Assembly (NCBI GenBank): GCA_964527995.1
Contig: CAZGRP010000018.1
Coordinates: 5,846-69,845, forward strand
Reading direction: 5' to 3'
From: CAZGRP01 sp964527995
GTDB taxonomy: Bacteria; Zhuqueibacterota; Zhuqueibacteria; Oceanimicrobiales; CAZGRP01
Length of the DNA: 64,000 nucleotides
The notes below the pieces were generated by a model, which worked only from the letters and a program-made list of their open reading frames with translations, had not been told where the DNA came from and did no database searches. This document shows positions 44,484-52,327 of the stretch, one piece after another. The position numbers and the translations under genes are program-made. Each line of letters starts with the position of its first letter. Position 1 is the stretch's first letter.

Positions 44484-46283
44484 GTGTCCAACGTTAGTCT
44501 ACATGAAGAGGAAGTTCTCGGAAAGGCCTACGATCGGCGCCTGCTGCGGCGTCTGCTGGCCTACTTGCAGCCCTACAAGCCCCAGGTAGGTGTGTCTGTC
44601 GGGCTGCTGCTGGCGATTTCCGTGCTCCAGCTTGCCGGCCCGTACATCACCAAGGTGGCCATCGACCGCTATATCGCGGCAGCCGACTGGGCCGGCCTGA
44701 CGCGCATGGCGCTCCTCTTTCTCGGCGCTCTGGTGCTCGATTTCGCCTTCCAGTTTGCGCAGATCTATCTGCTGCAGTGGATCGGGCAAAACGTCATGTA
44801 CGATCTGCGAGCGAAGATCTTCGCCCACCTCCAGAAACTCTCCCTCTCCTTCTTCGATCGCAATCCGGTCGGCCGCCTGGTGACCCGTGTCACCACCGAC
44901 GTGGAGGCCCTCTATGAGATGCTGTCGTCGGGGGTGGTGGCGATTTTTGGCGACATCTTCACCCTGACGGCCATCGTGATCTTCTTGCTGGCGCTCAATT
45001 GGAAGCTGGCTCTGGTCGCCTTCTCTGTGCTGCCGCTGCTGTTCTATGCTACTTTCCTTTTCAGAAAGAAAGTGCGCGCTTCGTACCGGGACATCCGCGT
45101 GCGTATCGCCAGGATCAATGCCTTTCTGCAAGAGAACATTGTCGGCATGCCGATTGTGCAGATCTTCAACCGCGAAAGGCAGAACTTCGAGCGTTTCGAC
45201 CGGCTCAACGCCGACCATCTGCAGGCGCATCTCCGGACGATCTTCTACTACGCTGTTTTCTTTCCAACGGTGCAATTGATGAGCGCACTCGCACTGGCCC
45301 TAATCGTCTGGTACGGCGGCAGTGAAGTCGTTCGCGGCGTGCTGACCCTCGGCTCGCTGGTGGCATTCCTGCAACTGGCTCAGCGTTTCTTTCGGCCAAT
45401 CAGCGACCTGTCGGAGAAGTACAACATCATGCAGTCTGCCATGGCCTCCTCCGAGCGCATCTTCAAGCTTCTGGACACGCAGCCGGAGATCGTGGCACCG
45501 GCCCAACCCGTAGCTCTCGGGCGTGCCCGCGGCGACATCACCTTCGATCACGTATGGTTCGCCTATAAGGATGAAGAGTACGTCCTGCGGGACATCTGTT
45601 TCGACGCCAAAGCCGGGGAGAGAATCGCCATCGTCGGGCACACAGGCGCCGGCAAGACGACCCTCATCAATCTGCTGGCGCGTTTCTACGATGTGAGACG
45701 AGGAGCGGTTCTCATCGACGGAATCGATATCCGCCGCCTTGATCCGCACGAGCTGCGGCGAAACATCGGCATCGTCCTCCAGGACGTCTTCCTTTTCGCG
45801 GGTAGTGTGGAGTACAACATCCGCCTCGGCAACGAGGAGATCGAAATGGACCGCGTGGTTCAGGCGGCAAAGGACGTGCACGCGCATCGTTTCATCGAGC
45901 GCCTGCCGCGGGGGTACCAAGAGGAGGTTCATGAACGCGGCAGCACGCTCTCCTTGGGGCAAAGGCAGTTGCTGGCCTTTGCTCGTGCTCTGGCCTTCGA
46001 CCCGGCGATTCTGGTGCTCGACGAAGCCACCTCCAGCGTGGACACCGAAACGGAGCTTCTCATCCAGGATGCGCTTCAACGGCTGATGCAGGGCCGCACC
46101 TCACTGATCATCGCCCATCGCCTGTCGACGATCCAGAACGCCGATCGCATCATCGTCATGCATAAGGGAGAGATCCGCGAGGTGGGTAACCACCAGGAGT
46201 TGCTGGCCAAGGGCGGCATCTACTACCGTCTCTACCAACTGCAGTACGCCGACCAGGAGCGGCGCAAGAAGATCGTCGCCTGA
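44484..46283 (+). CDS. ABC exporter subunit, canonical Walker B half
   Basis: 599 residues, GTG start with GGAG seven bases upstream. Six membrane helices plus nucleotide-binding domain: Walker A IVGHTGAGKTTLIN, Walker B AILVLDEATSSVDTETE with the catalytic glutamate intact, H-loop IIAHRLST. The signature is LSLGQ rather than LSGGQ. In a heterodimer this signature would face the Walker motifs of the previous gene product, so one composite ATP site would be degenerate and the other intact. Confidence 0.93.
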   Translation: MSNVSLHEEEVLGKAYDRRLLRRLLAYLQPYKPQVGVSVGLLLAISVLQLAGPYITKVAIDRYIAAADWAGLTRMALLFLGALVLDFAFQFAQIYLLQWIGQNVMYDLRAKIFAHLQKLSLSFFDRNPVGRLVTRVTTDVEALYEMLSSGVVAIFGDIFTLTAIVIFLLALNWKLALVAFSVLPLLFYATFLFRKKVRASYRDIRVRIARINAFLQENIVGMPIVQIFNRERQNFERFDRLNADHLQAHLRTIFYYAVFFPTVQLMSALALALIVWYGGSEVVRGVLTLGSLVAFLQLAQRFFRPISDLSEKYNIMQSAMASSERIFKLLDTQPEIVAPAQPVALGRARGDITFDHVWFAYKDEEYVLRDICFDAKAGERIAIVGHTGAGKTTLINLLARFYDVRRGAVLIDGIDIRRLDPHELRRNIGIVLQDVFLFAGSVEYNIRLGNEEIEMDRVVQAAKDVHAHRFIERLPRGYQEEVHERGSTLSLGQRQLLAFARALAFDPAILVLDEATSSVDTETELLIQDALQRLMQGRTSLIIAHRLSTIQNADRIIVMHKGEIREVGNHQELLAKGGIYYRLYQLQYADQERRKKIVA

Positions 46284-46357
46284 TTCCGAAATGCGGCGAC
46301 CTCAGCCGGCTCGCCTACCTTCCTTTCCGGCCACCATCCACTCCAGAACCAAAAGAA

Positions 46358-46389
46358 AAGGCCTCTGCCCGACGGCGAGCAGAGGCCTT
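46358..46389 (-). terminator. Terminator hairpin between convergent genes
   Basis: 11-bp perfect stem AAGGCCTCTGC / GCAGAGGCCTT with a 10-nt loop. On the minus strand it is followed by CTTTTCTTTTGG, so it terminates ttuBA; it may also slow transcription from the ABC genes. Confidence 0.85.
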
Positions 46390-46412
46390 CGTCTCTGGCG
46401 GAAGCCCTTCGG

Positions 46413-47348
46413 CTACCCGACAAGCCGTAGCGCCGGATGCTGCTCTTTGCGGCGCCGAACCTCATCCTGGAGGCGGCACATGGCACACAACTCCATCGGC
46501 GTCAGAGCGCCACAGCGGGCGCACTCTCGATAGTTCAGCGGCGAAGAAGCCTCCTCGAAACGGTGCAGGTTCTTGAGAAAACCGTAGACGAAGTGTTGCT
46601 TCGTGCCGGGTGACAGGGCCTCGAGCTTGTCAAGCATTTCTTTGTAGACGAGCGACACGGCGCCATCGCTTTTCGGGCATTCATCCACGACGTAGTCGAT
46701 GCCACGAGCAAACGCGTAGGTCGCCGTTTCTTTTTCTCCCAACCGGTAGAGAGGTTTCACCTTTTTGACGAACTTGGGATGATCGCACGGCAGCACCGGT
46801 GACTGTTTGCTGAGATACTCGACCTGCCAGTGCAGCAGATTCCCGAGCAGGCGAGCTGCTTCGTCGTCCAGATTGTGTCCCGTCGCCAGAACATCGAACC
46901 CCTCTTGGAGCGCCACTTCGTTGAACACGTACCTCTTGATCAGGCCGCAGCCAGAGCATGCGTGTCGCCGCGAGTACTGCGCCACTTCGGCGACATCAAG
47001 CCCAAATCGTTCCTGCAGGTCCACTGTGATCAGCCGCACCTCGCGGCCGCGGGCAAACTTCTCGGACTTTTCTTTCGAGGCGAGCGAATAGCCTTCCTCG
47101 ACCCCCAGGTGCACATAGAGCCCGGTCGCGTCATACCCGAGATCGAGCAGGACGTCCCACAGGGCGAGGCTGTCCTTACCTCCGGAGACGGCCACCAAAA
47201 TGCGATCGCCCGGGGTAAACATGTGCTCGTGGCGAATGGCACGCTCGACCTGCTGCTGGAAGAAGTGCACAAAACAGGGCTTGCAAAAGGCAGCACGATG
47301 CTGCGGCAGATGTATGATCGGTTTCTCACCACAACGGCGACAGCGCAT
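46413..47348 (-). CDS. ttuA: tRNA 2-thiouridine synthetase TtuA (CTU1/Ncs6-like)
   Basis: ATP-dependent thiolation of tRNA, in Thermus at ribothymidine 54. 311 residues. N-terminal zinc finger (MRCRRCGEKPIIHLP, HRAAFCKPCF), PP-loop ATPase motif VAVSGGKDSLAL, cysteines CSGC (HACSGCGLIKR) and a third cysteine in VVDECPKSD that fit a 4Fe-4S site, ATGHNLDDEA, and a C-terminal zinc finger (CARCGALTPMELCAMC). The two zinc fingers distinguish it from TtcA. The adjacent ubiquitin-like sulfur carrier at 47356 strongly supports the TtuA assignment over cytosolic wobble-U34 enzymes. Confidence 0.88.
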   Translation of the reverse strand: MRCRRCGEKPIIHLPQHRAAFCKPCFVHFFQQQVERAIRHEHMFTPGDRILVAVSGGKDSLALWDVLLDLGYDATGLYVHLGVEEGYSLASKEKSEKFARGREVRLITVDLQERFGLDVAEVAQYSRRHACSGCGLIKRYVFNEVALQEGFDVLATGHNLDDEAARLLGNLLHWQVEYLSKQSPVLPCDHPKFVKKVKPLYRLGEKETATYAFARGIDYVVDECPKSDGAVSLVYKEMLDKLEALSPGTKQHFVYGFLKNLHRFEEASSPLNYRECARCGALTPMELCAMCRLQDEVRRRKEQHPALRLVG

Positions 47349-47355
47349 GGGCTTC

Positions 47356-47556
47356 TCAGCCTCCTGAGGTTACGGACCGGATCTCCAGTGTATCGTTGTC
47401 ATCGACCACATCTTGCTCGGTGAGCAGCTCGTCGTCTCGGATCACCAGCACGGTCTGCGGCAAGATGTTCAACTCCTGCAGCACCGCTTTCAGCCGCCGC
47501 CTGCCCTTTATGTTGACCTCGATGGTTTGATTTCGTGGGACCAGATTCACAATCAT
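47356..47556 (-). CDS. ttuB: Sulfur carrier protein TtuB (ThiS/MoaD fold, C-terminal GG)
   Basis: 66 residues, MIVNLVPRNQTIEVNIKGRR to VTSGG. Beta-grasp ubiquitin-like protein ending in the Gly-Gly that is adenylated and thiocarboxylated to carry sulfur to TtuA. GGAGG seven bases upstream of the ATG. Seven bases separate it from ttuA. No E1-like activating gene (TtuC) is nearby. Confidence 0.87.
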   Translation of the reverse strand: MIVNLVPRNQTIEVNIKGRRRLKAVLQELNILPQTVLVIRDDELLTEQDVVDDNDTLEIRSVTSGG

Positions 47557-47588
47557 GGGTATCCCTCCGTTGTTGGTTTTCAGACTAT

Positions 47589-47616
47589 ACTATACAAAAC
47601 CACCATAAAAATGCAA
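47589..47616 (-). promoter_or_regulatory. Sigma-70 promoter of ttuBA
   Basis: On the minus strand TTGCAT, 16 bp, TATAGT; a second TATAGT overlaps 5 bp downstream. About 30 bp before the ttuB start. Confidence 0.6.
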
Positions 47617-47662
47617 GGGAATTCATGCACTCGCCTGGTGCGGACGAATCGGGACGGGGGCC

Positions 47663-47692
47663 AAAAAAAAGCCCCCAGCTTTCGCCAGGGGC
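47663..47692 (-). terminator. Rho-independent terminator after the response regulator gene
   Basis: On the minus strand the stem GCCCCTGGC / GCTGGGGGC (two wobble pairs) closes a GAAA tetraloop and is followed by eight T residues. It separates the regulator from ttuBA. Confidence 0.9.
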
Positions 47693-47714
47693 CCGGAGGG
47701 AGGAAAATGAGGTA

Positions 47715-48398
47715 TTAGAGGAAACGATATCCTGTGCCGTGAATGGTCTCGATGTACTGAGACGGATACTTGTATTCACCCAATTTTTCCCGGAGCCTCT
47801 TGATGTGGACGTCCACCGTGCGATTGGTGACATAGACCTTCTTGCCCCAGACTCGCTCCAGGATTTCCTTTCTGGAAAACACGTTCCGCCGCCGTGAGGC
47901 CAGCAGGTAGAGCAGTTTGAACTGAATGTAGGTTAAGTCGATCGGTTTCCCCGACTTGCGGACGCGATGTTCATCCAGGTCAATCTCCAGGTCCTTGACG
48001 CGAATCTTCTTGCTGTTGGCTCTGGCGATTCTGCGGCTGATCGCCCGGATACGGGCCACCATCTCAGCGGCACCGAACGGCCGGGTGACGAAGTCATCAG
48101 CTCCGAGGTCGAGGCCTCTCACCTTGAGGCTCTCGTCATCAGAGGACGACAGCAAGATGATGGCCGTACGACGACCGATCAATTCGTCCTTGATGTCGGA
48201 GCAGAACCTCCAGGCTTCATCTCCAAAGCGATCGAGGTCGATTAGCACCGCAACAGGATCTTCGCGGAAGATGATCTCCTGGGCACCTGCCAACGTCTGG
48301 CGCTGAATCAGGTCATAGCCTTCGTGGGTCAACAGCTGATGGAAATGGTTCTCATCCGGGGATTGGGAGCTGAAAACAACCACTGCGCCCTTTTCCAT
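47715..48398 (-). CDS. OmpR/PhoB-type response regulator with degenerate receiver
   Basis: 227 residues. The C-terminal winged helix (about 125-227) is canonical: LTYIQFKLLYLLASRRRNVFS, RTVDVHIKRLREKLGEY, IETIHGTGYRFL. The receiver domain keeps the phospho-acceptor aspartate (VLIDLDRFGD) and the switch serine, but the acidic pair normally at the end of strand 1 is replaced by Ser-Ser (VVVFSSQSPDE) and the conserved lysine of KPF is arginine (TRPF). Magnesium binding and phosphorylation are therefore doubtful. No histidine kinase is nearby. GGAGG lies upstream of the start; a sigma-54-like promoter lies at 48621-48636. Target genes are unknown. Confidence 0.88.
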   Translation of the reverse strand: MEKGAVVVFSSQSPDENHFHQLLTHEGYDLIQRQTLAGAQEIIFREDPVAVLIDLDRFGDEAWRFCSDIKDELIGRRTAIILLSSSDDESLKVRGLDLGADDFVTRPFGAAEMVARIRAISRRIARANSKKIRVKDLEIDLDEHRVRKSGKPIDLTYIQFKLLYLLASRRRNVFSRKEILERVWGKKVYVTNRTVDVHIKRLREKLGEYKYPSQYIETIHGTGYRFL

Positions 48399-48620
48399 TG
48401 AGCCCTCCAGAACTTAGACGCGAAGATAAATCTGGCTTGGTAGGATCGTATCGCTGGAATAACTCAGGCGGCCTCACACCCGGTTGCACAGGTTGTCTTC
48501 CGAAGGAGTTACAGCCGCTGCCTGTCCGTCCGGGACCGCTTCAGCGACCGACCAGCGCGAGGCCGCCGCGCCGCAGGATGTCGCTCAAATGTTGCAATTT
48601 CCAAATGCATGAGGAGGTTT

Positions 48621-48636
48621 AGCAACATCCATGCCA
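48621..48636 (-). promoter_or_regulatory. Sigma-54 (-24/-12) promoter upstream of the response regulator
   Basis: On the minus strand TGGCATGGATGTTGCT: GG and GC separated by exactly 10 bases and TTGCT at -12, matching the sigma-54 consensus TGGCAC-N5-TTGCW at all key positions. The predicted leader to the regulator start is about 210 nt. Confidence 0.6.
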
Positions 48637-48825
48637 TGTTTGCGCATCTCTGCCAGGAACACCAACCTACGAGTGAGTTTTAGTTGCCTGTATGTAACAT
48701 GTTGTTTTCCAGGACCCTATGTCCACCCATCTTGCCTTCTCGCAGAAGTATCCGACCTGAGCGAAGCAAAGGATTCGCAACAACGTGTTGATTTCAGCAA
48801 CCCAATGCGGTCGAATTCTGGACAT

Positions 48826-48844
48826 GTGGCCGATTATCGGCCAC
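48826..48844. repeat. Perfect dyad GTGGCCGA-TTA-TCGGCCAC
   Basis: Two 8-bp arms around a 3-bp centre, about 200 bp upstream of the sigma-54-like promoter and 16 bp from the shared element. No T-tract follows, so it is more likely a protein-binding site than a terminator. Confidence 0.6.
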
Positions 48845-48856
48845 CCAGGACCTACG

Positions 48857-48877
48857 ACATTGTTCCAGCGTGGAACA
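48857..48877. promoter_or_regulatory. 21-bp dyad element, copy 2 (possible enhancer-binding-protein site)
   Basis: Contains the perfect dyad TGTTCCA-GCG-TGGAACA. Identical at 18 of 21 positions to 7420-7440. It lies about 235 bp upstream of the sigma-54-like promoter. Confidence 0.55.
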
Positions 48878-49032
48878 CCGCCCATCACAACCCGACCCTG
48901 GCTGTCTCGCCCTGAAACAGATTTCGACCCGTCCCCCAGGTTGTTGCAATTTGGTAAGAAATTTAGGTAAGAGACCCCGACCCCGCTCCTGCCGCAGCTC
49001 CATTCACTGTGACCAACAACGGGTTTGCTGGA

Positions 49033-49329
49033 CTACTCGATCCCGGCCTTGGTGCGGACAGTCTGTACCCTTTCGTCGAGATTCTCGTGTTCCGGAGTCG
49101 TGTCATCCAACTTCAGATGGATGATGACCCGGTCGTGAGATTTCATCAACTCGTCGTGACAGGCCTGAACGACTCCCATGACACGCTCCCAGTCACCCAC
49201 CAGAATGGTGCCCGTCGGCGTCAGGCGGTACTCCAGGCCGCTATCGTGGATCAGCTTGACAGCTTTGGCGATCTCATCGCTCAGATGCACATCCTTCCCT
49301 ATCGGCATAATACTGAATTCTGCGATCAT
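49033..49329 (-). CDS. MTH1187/YkoF-family thiamine-binding-like protein
   Basis: 98 residues, MIAEFSIMPIGKDVHLSDEI, then YRLTPTGTILVGDWERVMGVVQAC and DRVIIHLKLDD: the ferredoxin-like fold of the MTH1187 (DUF77) family, cytoplasmic proteins that bind thiamine or pyrimidine precursors in some members. ATG at 49329 with AGGAG upstream; the upstream extension to 49416 overlaps moaE and is not supported. Role here unknown. Confidence 0.8.
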   Translation of the reverse strand: MIAEFSIMPIGKDVHLSDEIAKAVKLIHDSGLEYRLTPTGTILVGDWERVMGVVQACHDELMKSHDRVIIHLKLDDTTPEHENLDERVQTVRTKAGIE

Positions 49330-49370
49330 GATCTCCTCTCCTCGATCTCTAGCAAAAACCAGCTCCGTCT

Positions 49371-49805
49371 CTAGCCCGAATGCTTCGGTTCCTGCGGGAC
49401 GATGCCCTCCACCCACGCGGCATCGCCCTCGAAAAACTCCTTCTTCCAGATCGGCACCCGCTGTTTCAACTCGTCGATAGCGTATTTGCAGGCCGCGAAA
49501 GCTTCTTGCCGGTGCGCCGACGACACGGCGATGGCAACGCTCACTTCGCCCACCGCCAGCTCACCGGTGCGATGCACCATCGCCGCTTTGGCGATCGGCC
49601 ATCTCTTCCCCAGCTCTTCCGCGATCTTCTCCATCTCCGTGGTCGCCATCGACGCATACGCCTCGTATCTCATTCTGACGACTCGTTTGCCGCCGGAATG
49701 GTTGCGCACCCTGCCGACGAATACGACCACTGCGCCACTGCTGTCGCTCTCCACCTCGGCCAGAAGCTCGTCAATCCGGATCGGCTCGGCAGTTACCCGG
49801 ACCAT
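49371..49805 (-). CDS. moaE: Molybdopterin synthase catalytic subunit MoaE
   Basis: Converts precursor Z to molybdopterin using sulfur from MoaD. 144 residues. GAVVVFVGRVRNHSGGKRVV, LEYEAY-like motif MRYEAYASMA, VHRTGELAVGEVSVAIAVSSAHRQEAF and the catalytic lysine region VPIWKKEFFEG. One base separates it from moaD. Confidence 0.94.
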   Translation of the reverse strand: MVRVTAEPIRIDELLAEVESDSSGAVVVFVGRVRNHSGGKRVVRMRYEAYASMATTEMEKIAEELGKRWPIAKAAMVHRTGELAVGEVSVAIAVSSAHRQEAFAACKYAIDELKQRVPIWKKEFFEGDAAWVEGIVPQEPKHSG

Positions 49806-49806
49806 G

Positions 49807-50049
49807 CTAACCCCCGCTGATCGGTGGGATCAGAACCAGTTCACTGCTGTCGGTGAGCGTCGTGCCAGGCGGCACATATTCCTCACCTACCGCAAAACGA
49901 ATCGAATTCCGAAAGCTGGCCAATTTCGGATGTCTGGAGACCAGTGCCTCAAAAGCGGCCGCGGCTGTAGGCGTCTCCACGGACAGCTCCACTTCGTTCT
50001 GCCCGACGATCTCACGAAGTTGGGCGAACAGCCTGATGCGAACTTTCAC
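49807..50049 (-). CDS. moaD: Molybdopterin synthase sulfur carrier MoaD
   Basis: About 80 residues ending in the functional SGG. KVRIRLFAQLREIVGQNEVE, VPPGTTLTDSSELVLIPPIS. The start is a GTG, either 50049 (AGGG eight bases upstream) or 50058. It overlaps the 3' end of the upstream zinc-ribbon gene by about 40 bp. Other Moa genes are elsewhere. Confidence 0.9.
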   Translation of the reverse strand: MKVRIRLFAQLREIVGQNEVELSVETPTAAAAFEALVSRHPKLASFRNSIRFAVGEEYVPPGTTLTDSSELVLIPPISGG

Positions 50050-50494
50050 TCGACGCACCCTGTCTCGTTTTCATCTTGACGTACTTGAGCGCCACACTGG
50101 GATCGTAGGGCTTGAACTTCTCTGTGTTCGCGAACCTGCGGTAGAGCGCCCTGCATCTGTAGCAGACGATCACCGTGGGCAGTTTCTTATACAAGAAGAA
50201 ATCAACAGCCGAGGCGGCGAACAGCGTGATGCCGTAGGTGTGATAGCTGAACAGCACTCCCAGCGCAAAAATCACCAGTCCGAGGCGCGGGTTGAAGTCC
50301 TTCTGGACGTAGAATCGATGGCCACCACACAGAAAGCACTGGTCAAGGTTCTCACTGCTGCGCTGGCCGTCTGGGATTTCAAGGTCGATGCCCTGCTGGC
50401 AGTTGCGGCACGACATCGAACCCGTGATCTCGTCCACTGCATAGAGCTGCTCAGACTCGCAATGTGGGCAGATCAGCTCAACCGTTCTGGCCAC
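50012..50494 (-). CDS. Zinc-ribbon membrane protein of unknown function
   Basis: 160 residues from a GTG at 50494 (VARTVELICPHCES; GGAAGG just upstream). Two zinc-ribbon-like cysteine sets: CPHC...CRNC near the N-terminus and CFLCGGH...CYRC around a hydrophobic hairpin (LGLVIFALGVLFSYHTYGIT and AASAVDFFLYKKLPTVIV). It was not recognised as a named family. It overlaps moaD, and the gene order suggests co-transcription with moaD-moaE. A role in metal or sulfur handling is speculation. Confidence 0.65.
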   Translation of the reverse strand: MARTVELICPHCESEQLYAVDEITGSMSCRNCQQGIDLEIPDGQRSSENLDQCFLCGGHRFYVQKDFNPRLGLVIFALGVLFSYHTYGITLFAASAVDFFLYKKLPTVIVCYRCRALYRRFANTEKFKPYDPSVALKYVKMKTRQGASSESSHQAVRPTS

Positions 50495-50613
50495 GTCCTT
50501 CCGTCTCTCCGAATGCAATTCCTGCTTCCCCGGCAGCACTTGAAGATCATGTGCTGACGGGGGTGGGAACGCTCCCTGCAAAAAATGGCTGCCTGAGATG
50601 CAGTTGCCAGAGG

Positions 50614-51714
50614 CTATGCCCGCACGCGCGGCTCGGCCGTATCTCCGCACTGAACTCGTTCCTGGTTCAGCCGCCTGATGGCCCATCTGGCGTGCTCGGC
50701 AACAAGGTCATCACCGCTGCGGCTCAGGCGCTCGAGATGGGAGATGAACTTCTTGACGCCGCTGTTGCCCATGGCCACGGCGACATTCCGCAGCAGCCCA
50801 CGCCACTTCGTTCTCTTCACCGGGCTGCGACGAAAGCGCTGCCGGAATTGTTCCTGGTCCACTTCAGCCAGCTCAGCCAGCCGCGGAGCAACCAGACCGG
50901 GTCGTGGCTGGAAGGAAGGCTCGCGTGTGGTTGCCGCAGACTGATTCCAGGGGCAGACGTCCTGGCAGATATCGCAGCCGAACACGTGGCCGCCCATCCT
51001 GGATCGCAGTTCCTCCGGAATGGCGCCGCGAAGCTCGATGGTCAGATAGGAGATGCATCTTCTCGCGTCGAGCACATAGGGTTCGATCAGGGCGCCGGTC
51101 GGGCAGGCTTCGAGGCAGCGGCGACAGGTGCCGCAATGATCCGCCACCGGCTGATCATACTCCAACTCGAGGTTGGTGATGATTTCGCCAATGAAAAACC
51201 ACGAGCCGAGACTTTCATTGATCAGGCAGGTGTTCTTGCCAAACCAACCGATTCCGGCATATTTCGCAACCACGCGGTCCACAACCGGTCCGGTGTCGAC
51301 GTAGATTCGGCCGACGACCGGCTCGGGGCTCTCGTGGATCAAGAAGTCAAAGAGCTGTTGCAGGCGGTCTCGAAGCACATCGTGGTAGTCGTCACCCCAC
51401 GCATACCGAGAGATCCAGCCGCGCTCGGGGTCTGCTGCCTGGGAGGTGTGCAGTTCTGGAGTGTTGTAGATCATGCCGCAGGCAATGACCGAACGTGCCT
51501 CGGGAACAACCGCATGGATCGATGTCCGGCGGTCGACGTCGCGGGTCAGATACCCCATCTCGCCGGCGTACCCCGCTTCGACCCAGTCGCGGTAGAAGGA
51601 AAGCTCGGGCACGATCCCAACCGGAGCGACGCCGACGAGTTCGAAGCCCAGATCCCGTGCCTTGCTCTTGACGCGCCTGGTCAACGACGCGATGCTGACC
51701 GCCTCCTGCAGCAT
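50614..51714 (-). CDS. queG: Epoxyqueuosine reductase QueG
   Basis: Cobalamin- and Fe-S-dependent final step of queuosine synthesis in tRNA. 366 residues. VKSKARDLGFELVGVAP, GEMGYLTRDVDRRTSIHAVV, a cobalamin-binding region, then two 4Fe-4S motifs: CGTCRRCLEACPTGAL and CDICQDVCPW. The C-terminal HEAT-like helices (VKRTKWRGLLRNVAVAMGNS) bind tRNA. A full-length family member. Confidence 0.96.
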   Translation of the reverse strand: MLQEAVSIASLTRRVKSKARDLGFELVGVAPVGIVPELSFYRDWVEAGYAGEMGYLTRDVDRRTSIHAVVPEARSVIACGMIYNTPELHTSQAADPERGWISRYAWGDDYHDVLRDRLQQLFDFLIHESPEPVVGRIYVDTGPVVDRVVAKYAGIGWFGKNTCLINESLGSWFFIGEIITNLELEYDQPVADHCGTCRRCLEACPTGALIEPYVLDARRCISYLTIELRGAIPEELRSRMGGHVFGCDICQDVCPWNQSAATTREPSFQPRPGLVAPRLAELAEVDQEQFRQRFRRSPVKRTKWRGLLRNVAVAMGNSGVKKFISHLERLSRSGDDLVAEHARWAIRRLNQERVQCGDTAEPRVRA

Positions 51715-51778
51715 CGGGGTTCACCCGTTTCCAAATACAGCAGAGCGGCTGGACGAAAGGACACCGGCTGCCGGCATC

Positions 51779-52327
51779 TCAGTCACCGGTCCTGTTCAAA
51801 CTCTGATGCAGACGCAGCCTTATTTCCCGACGTTCGGCCGCCTCGCGCCAGCGCCGCTTCTCCTCCTCGGTTTCCGCGATGGCCTGCGGCACCGGGGCCG
51901 GACATCCGTCGTCGCCCAAGGCCACGAAGGTCAGATAGGCGGAACTGGTATGCCGCTGCTCGCCGGTGCGCAGGTTCTCAGCAATCACCTTGGCGCCCAC
52001 CTCCATCGAGGTTCGAAAGGCGCGATTGACGGAGGCGCGGATGATCGCCAGTTCACCGACCTGGATGGGGTGTTTGAACTCCAGATGGTCCATCGCCACG
52101 GTGACCACGGGGCGGCGGCAGTGGCGGCTGGCTGCAATGGCACAGGCAATGTCGATCCAGTGCATGACCGTGCCGCCGAGGACGTTGCCAAGAACGTTGG
52201 CGTCGTTCGGAAGAACAATCTGGACCATCTCGACATTGGAATCACGTACCGGCTTGCCGGAAAGTTCGGCGCCTCCCTCGAGTGGGTCACCCGATGCAGC
52301 GACGTGTGGATCCTTCATGGAAGCCAT
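51779..52327 (-). CDS. Acyl-CoA thioesterase (hotdog fold, YciA/BFIT-like)
   Basis: Hydrolyses acyl-CoA. 182 residues. The hotdog core has MVQIVLPNDANVLGNVLGGTVMHWID, AMDHLEFKHPIQVGELAIIRASVNRA and EVGAKVIAENLRTGEQRHTSSAYLTFVAL, typical of cytosolic acyl-CoA hydrolases; it ends with a charged helical tail. The start overlaps the stop of the upstream gene (TGATG). Confidence 0.9.
   Translation of the reverse strand: MASMKDPHVAASGDPLEGGAELSGKPVRDSNVEMVQIVLPNDANVLGNVLGGTVMHWIDIACAIAASRHCRRPVVTVAMDHLEFKHPIQVGELAIIRASVNRAFRTSMEVGAKVIAENLRTGEQRHTSSAYLTFVALGDDGCPAPVPQAIAETEEEKRRWREAAERREIRLRLHQSLNRTGD

Larger units (their letters stand above)
48399..49032. other. 634-bp intergenic regulatory region
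   Basis: No convincing gene; the small open frames here lack family similarity and codon bias. It holds a sigma-54-like promoter (48621-48636), two perfect dyads (48826-48844 and 48861-48877) and the 21-bp element shared with 7420-7440. TGTTGCAATTT occurs twice (around 48590 and 48943). Confidence 0.6.

Noticed and set aside
46413..47348. LarE (sulfur-transfer PP-loop protein), considered because larB is in the window
   Set aside because: The two terminal zinc fingers, CxxC + C cysteines and adjacent Gly-Gly carrier identify TtuA instead.
48631..48915. 94-codon plus-strand open frame in the regulatory intergenic region
   Set aside because: No good ribosome-binding spacing, no similarity, and it covers the dyads and sigma-54-like site.
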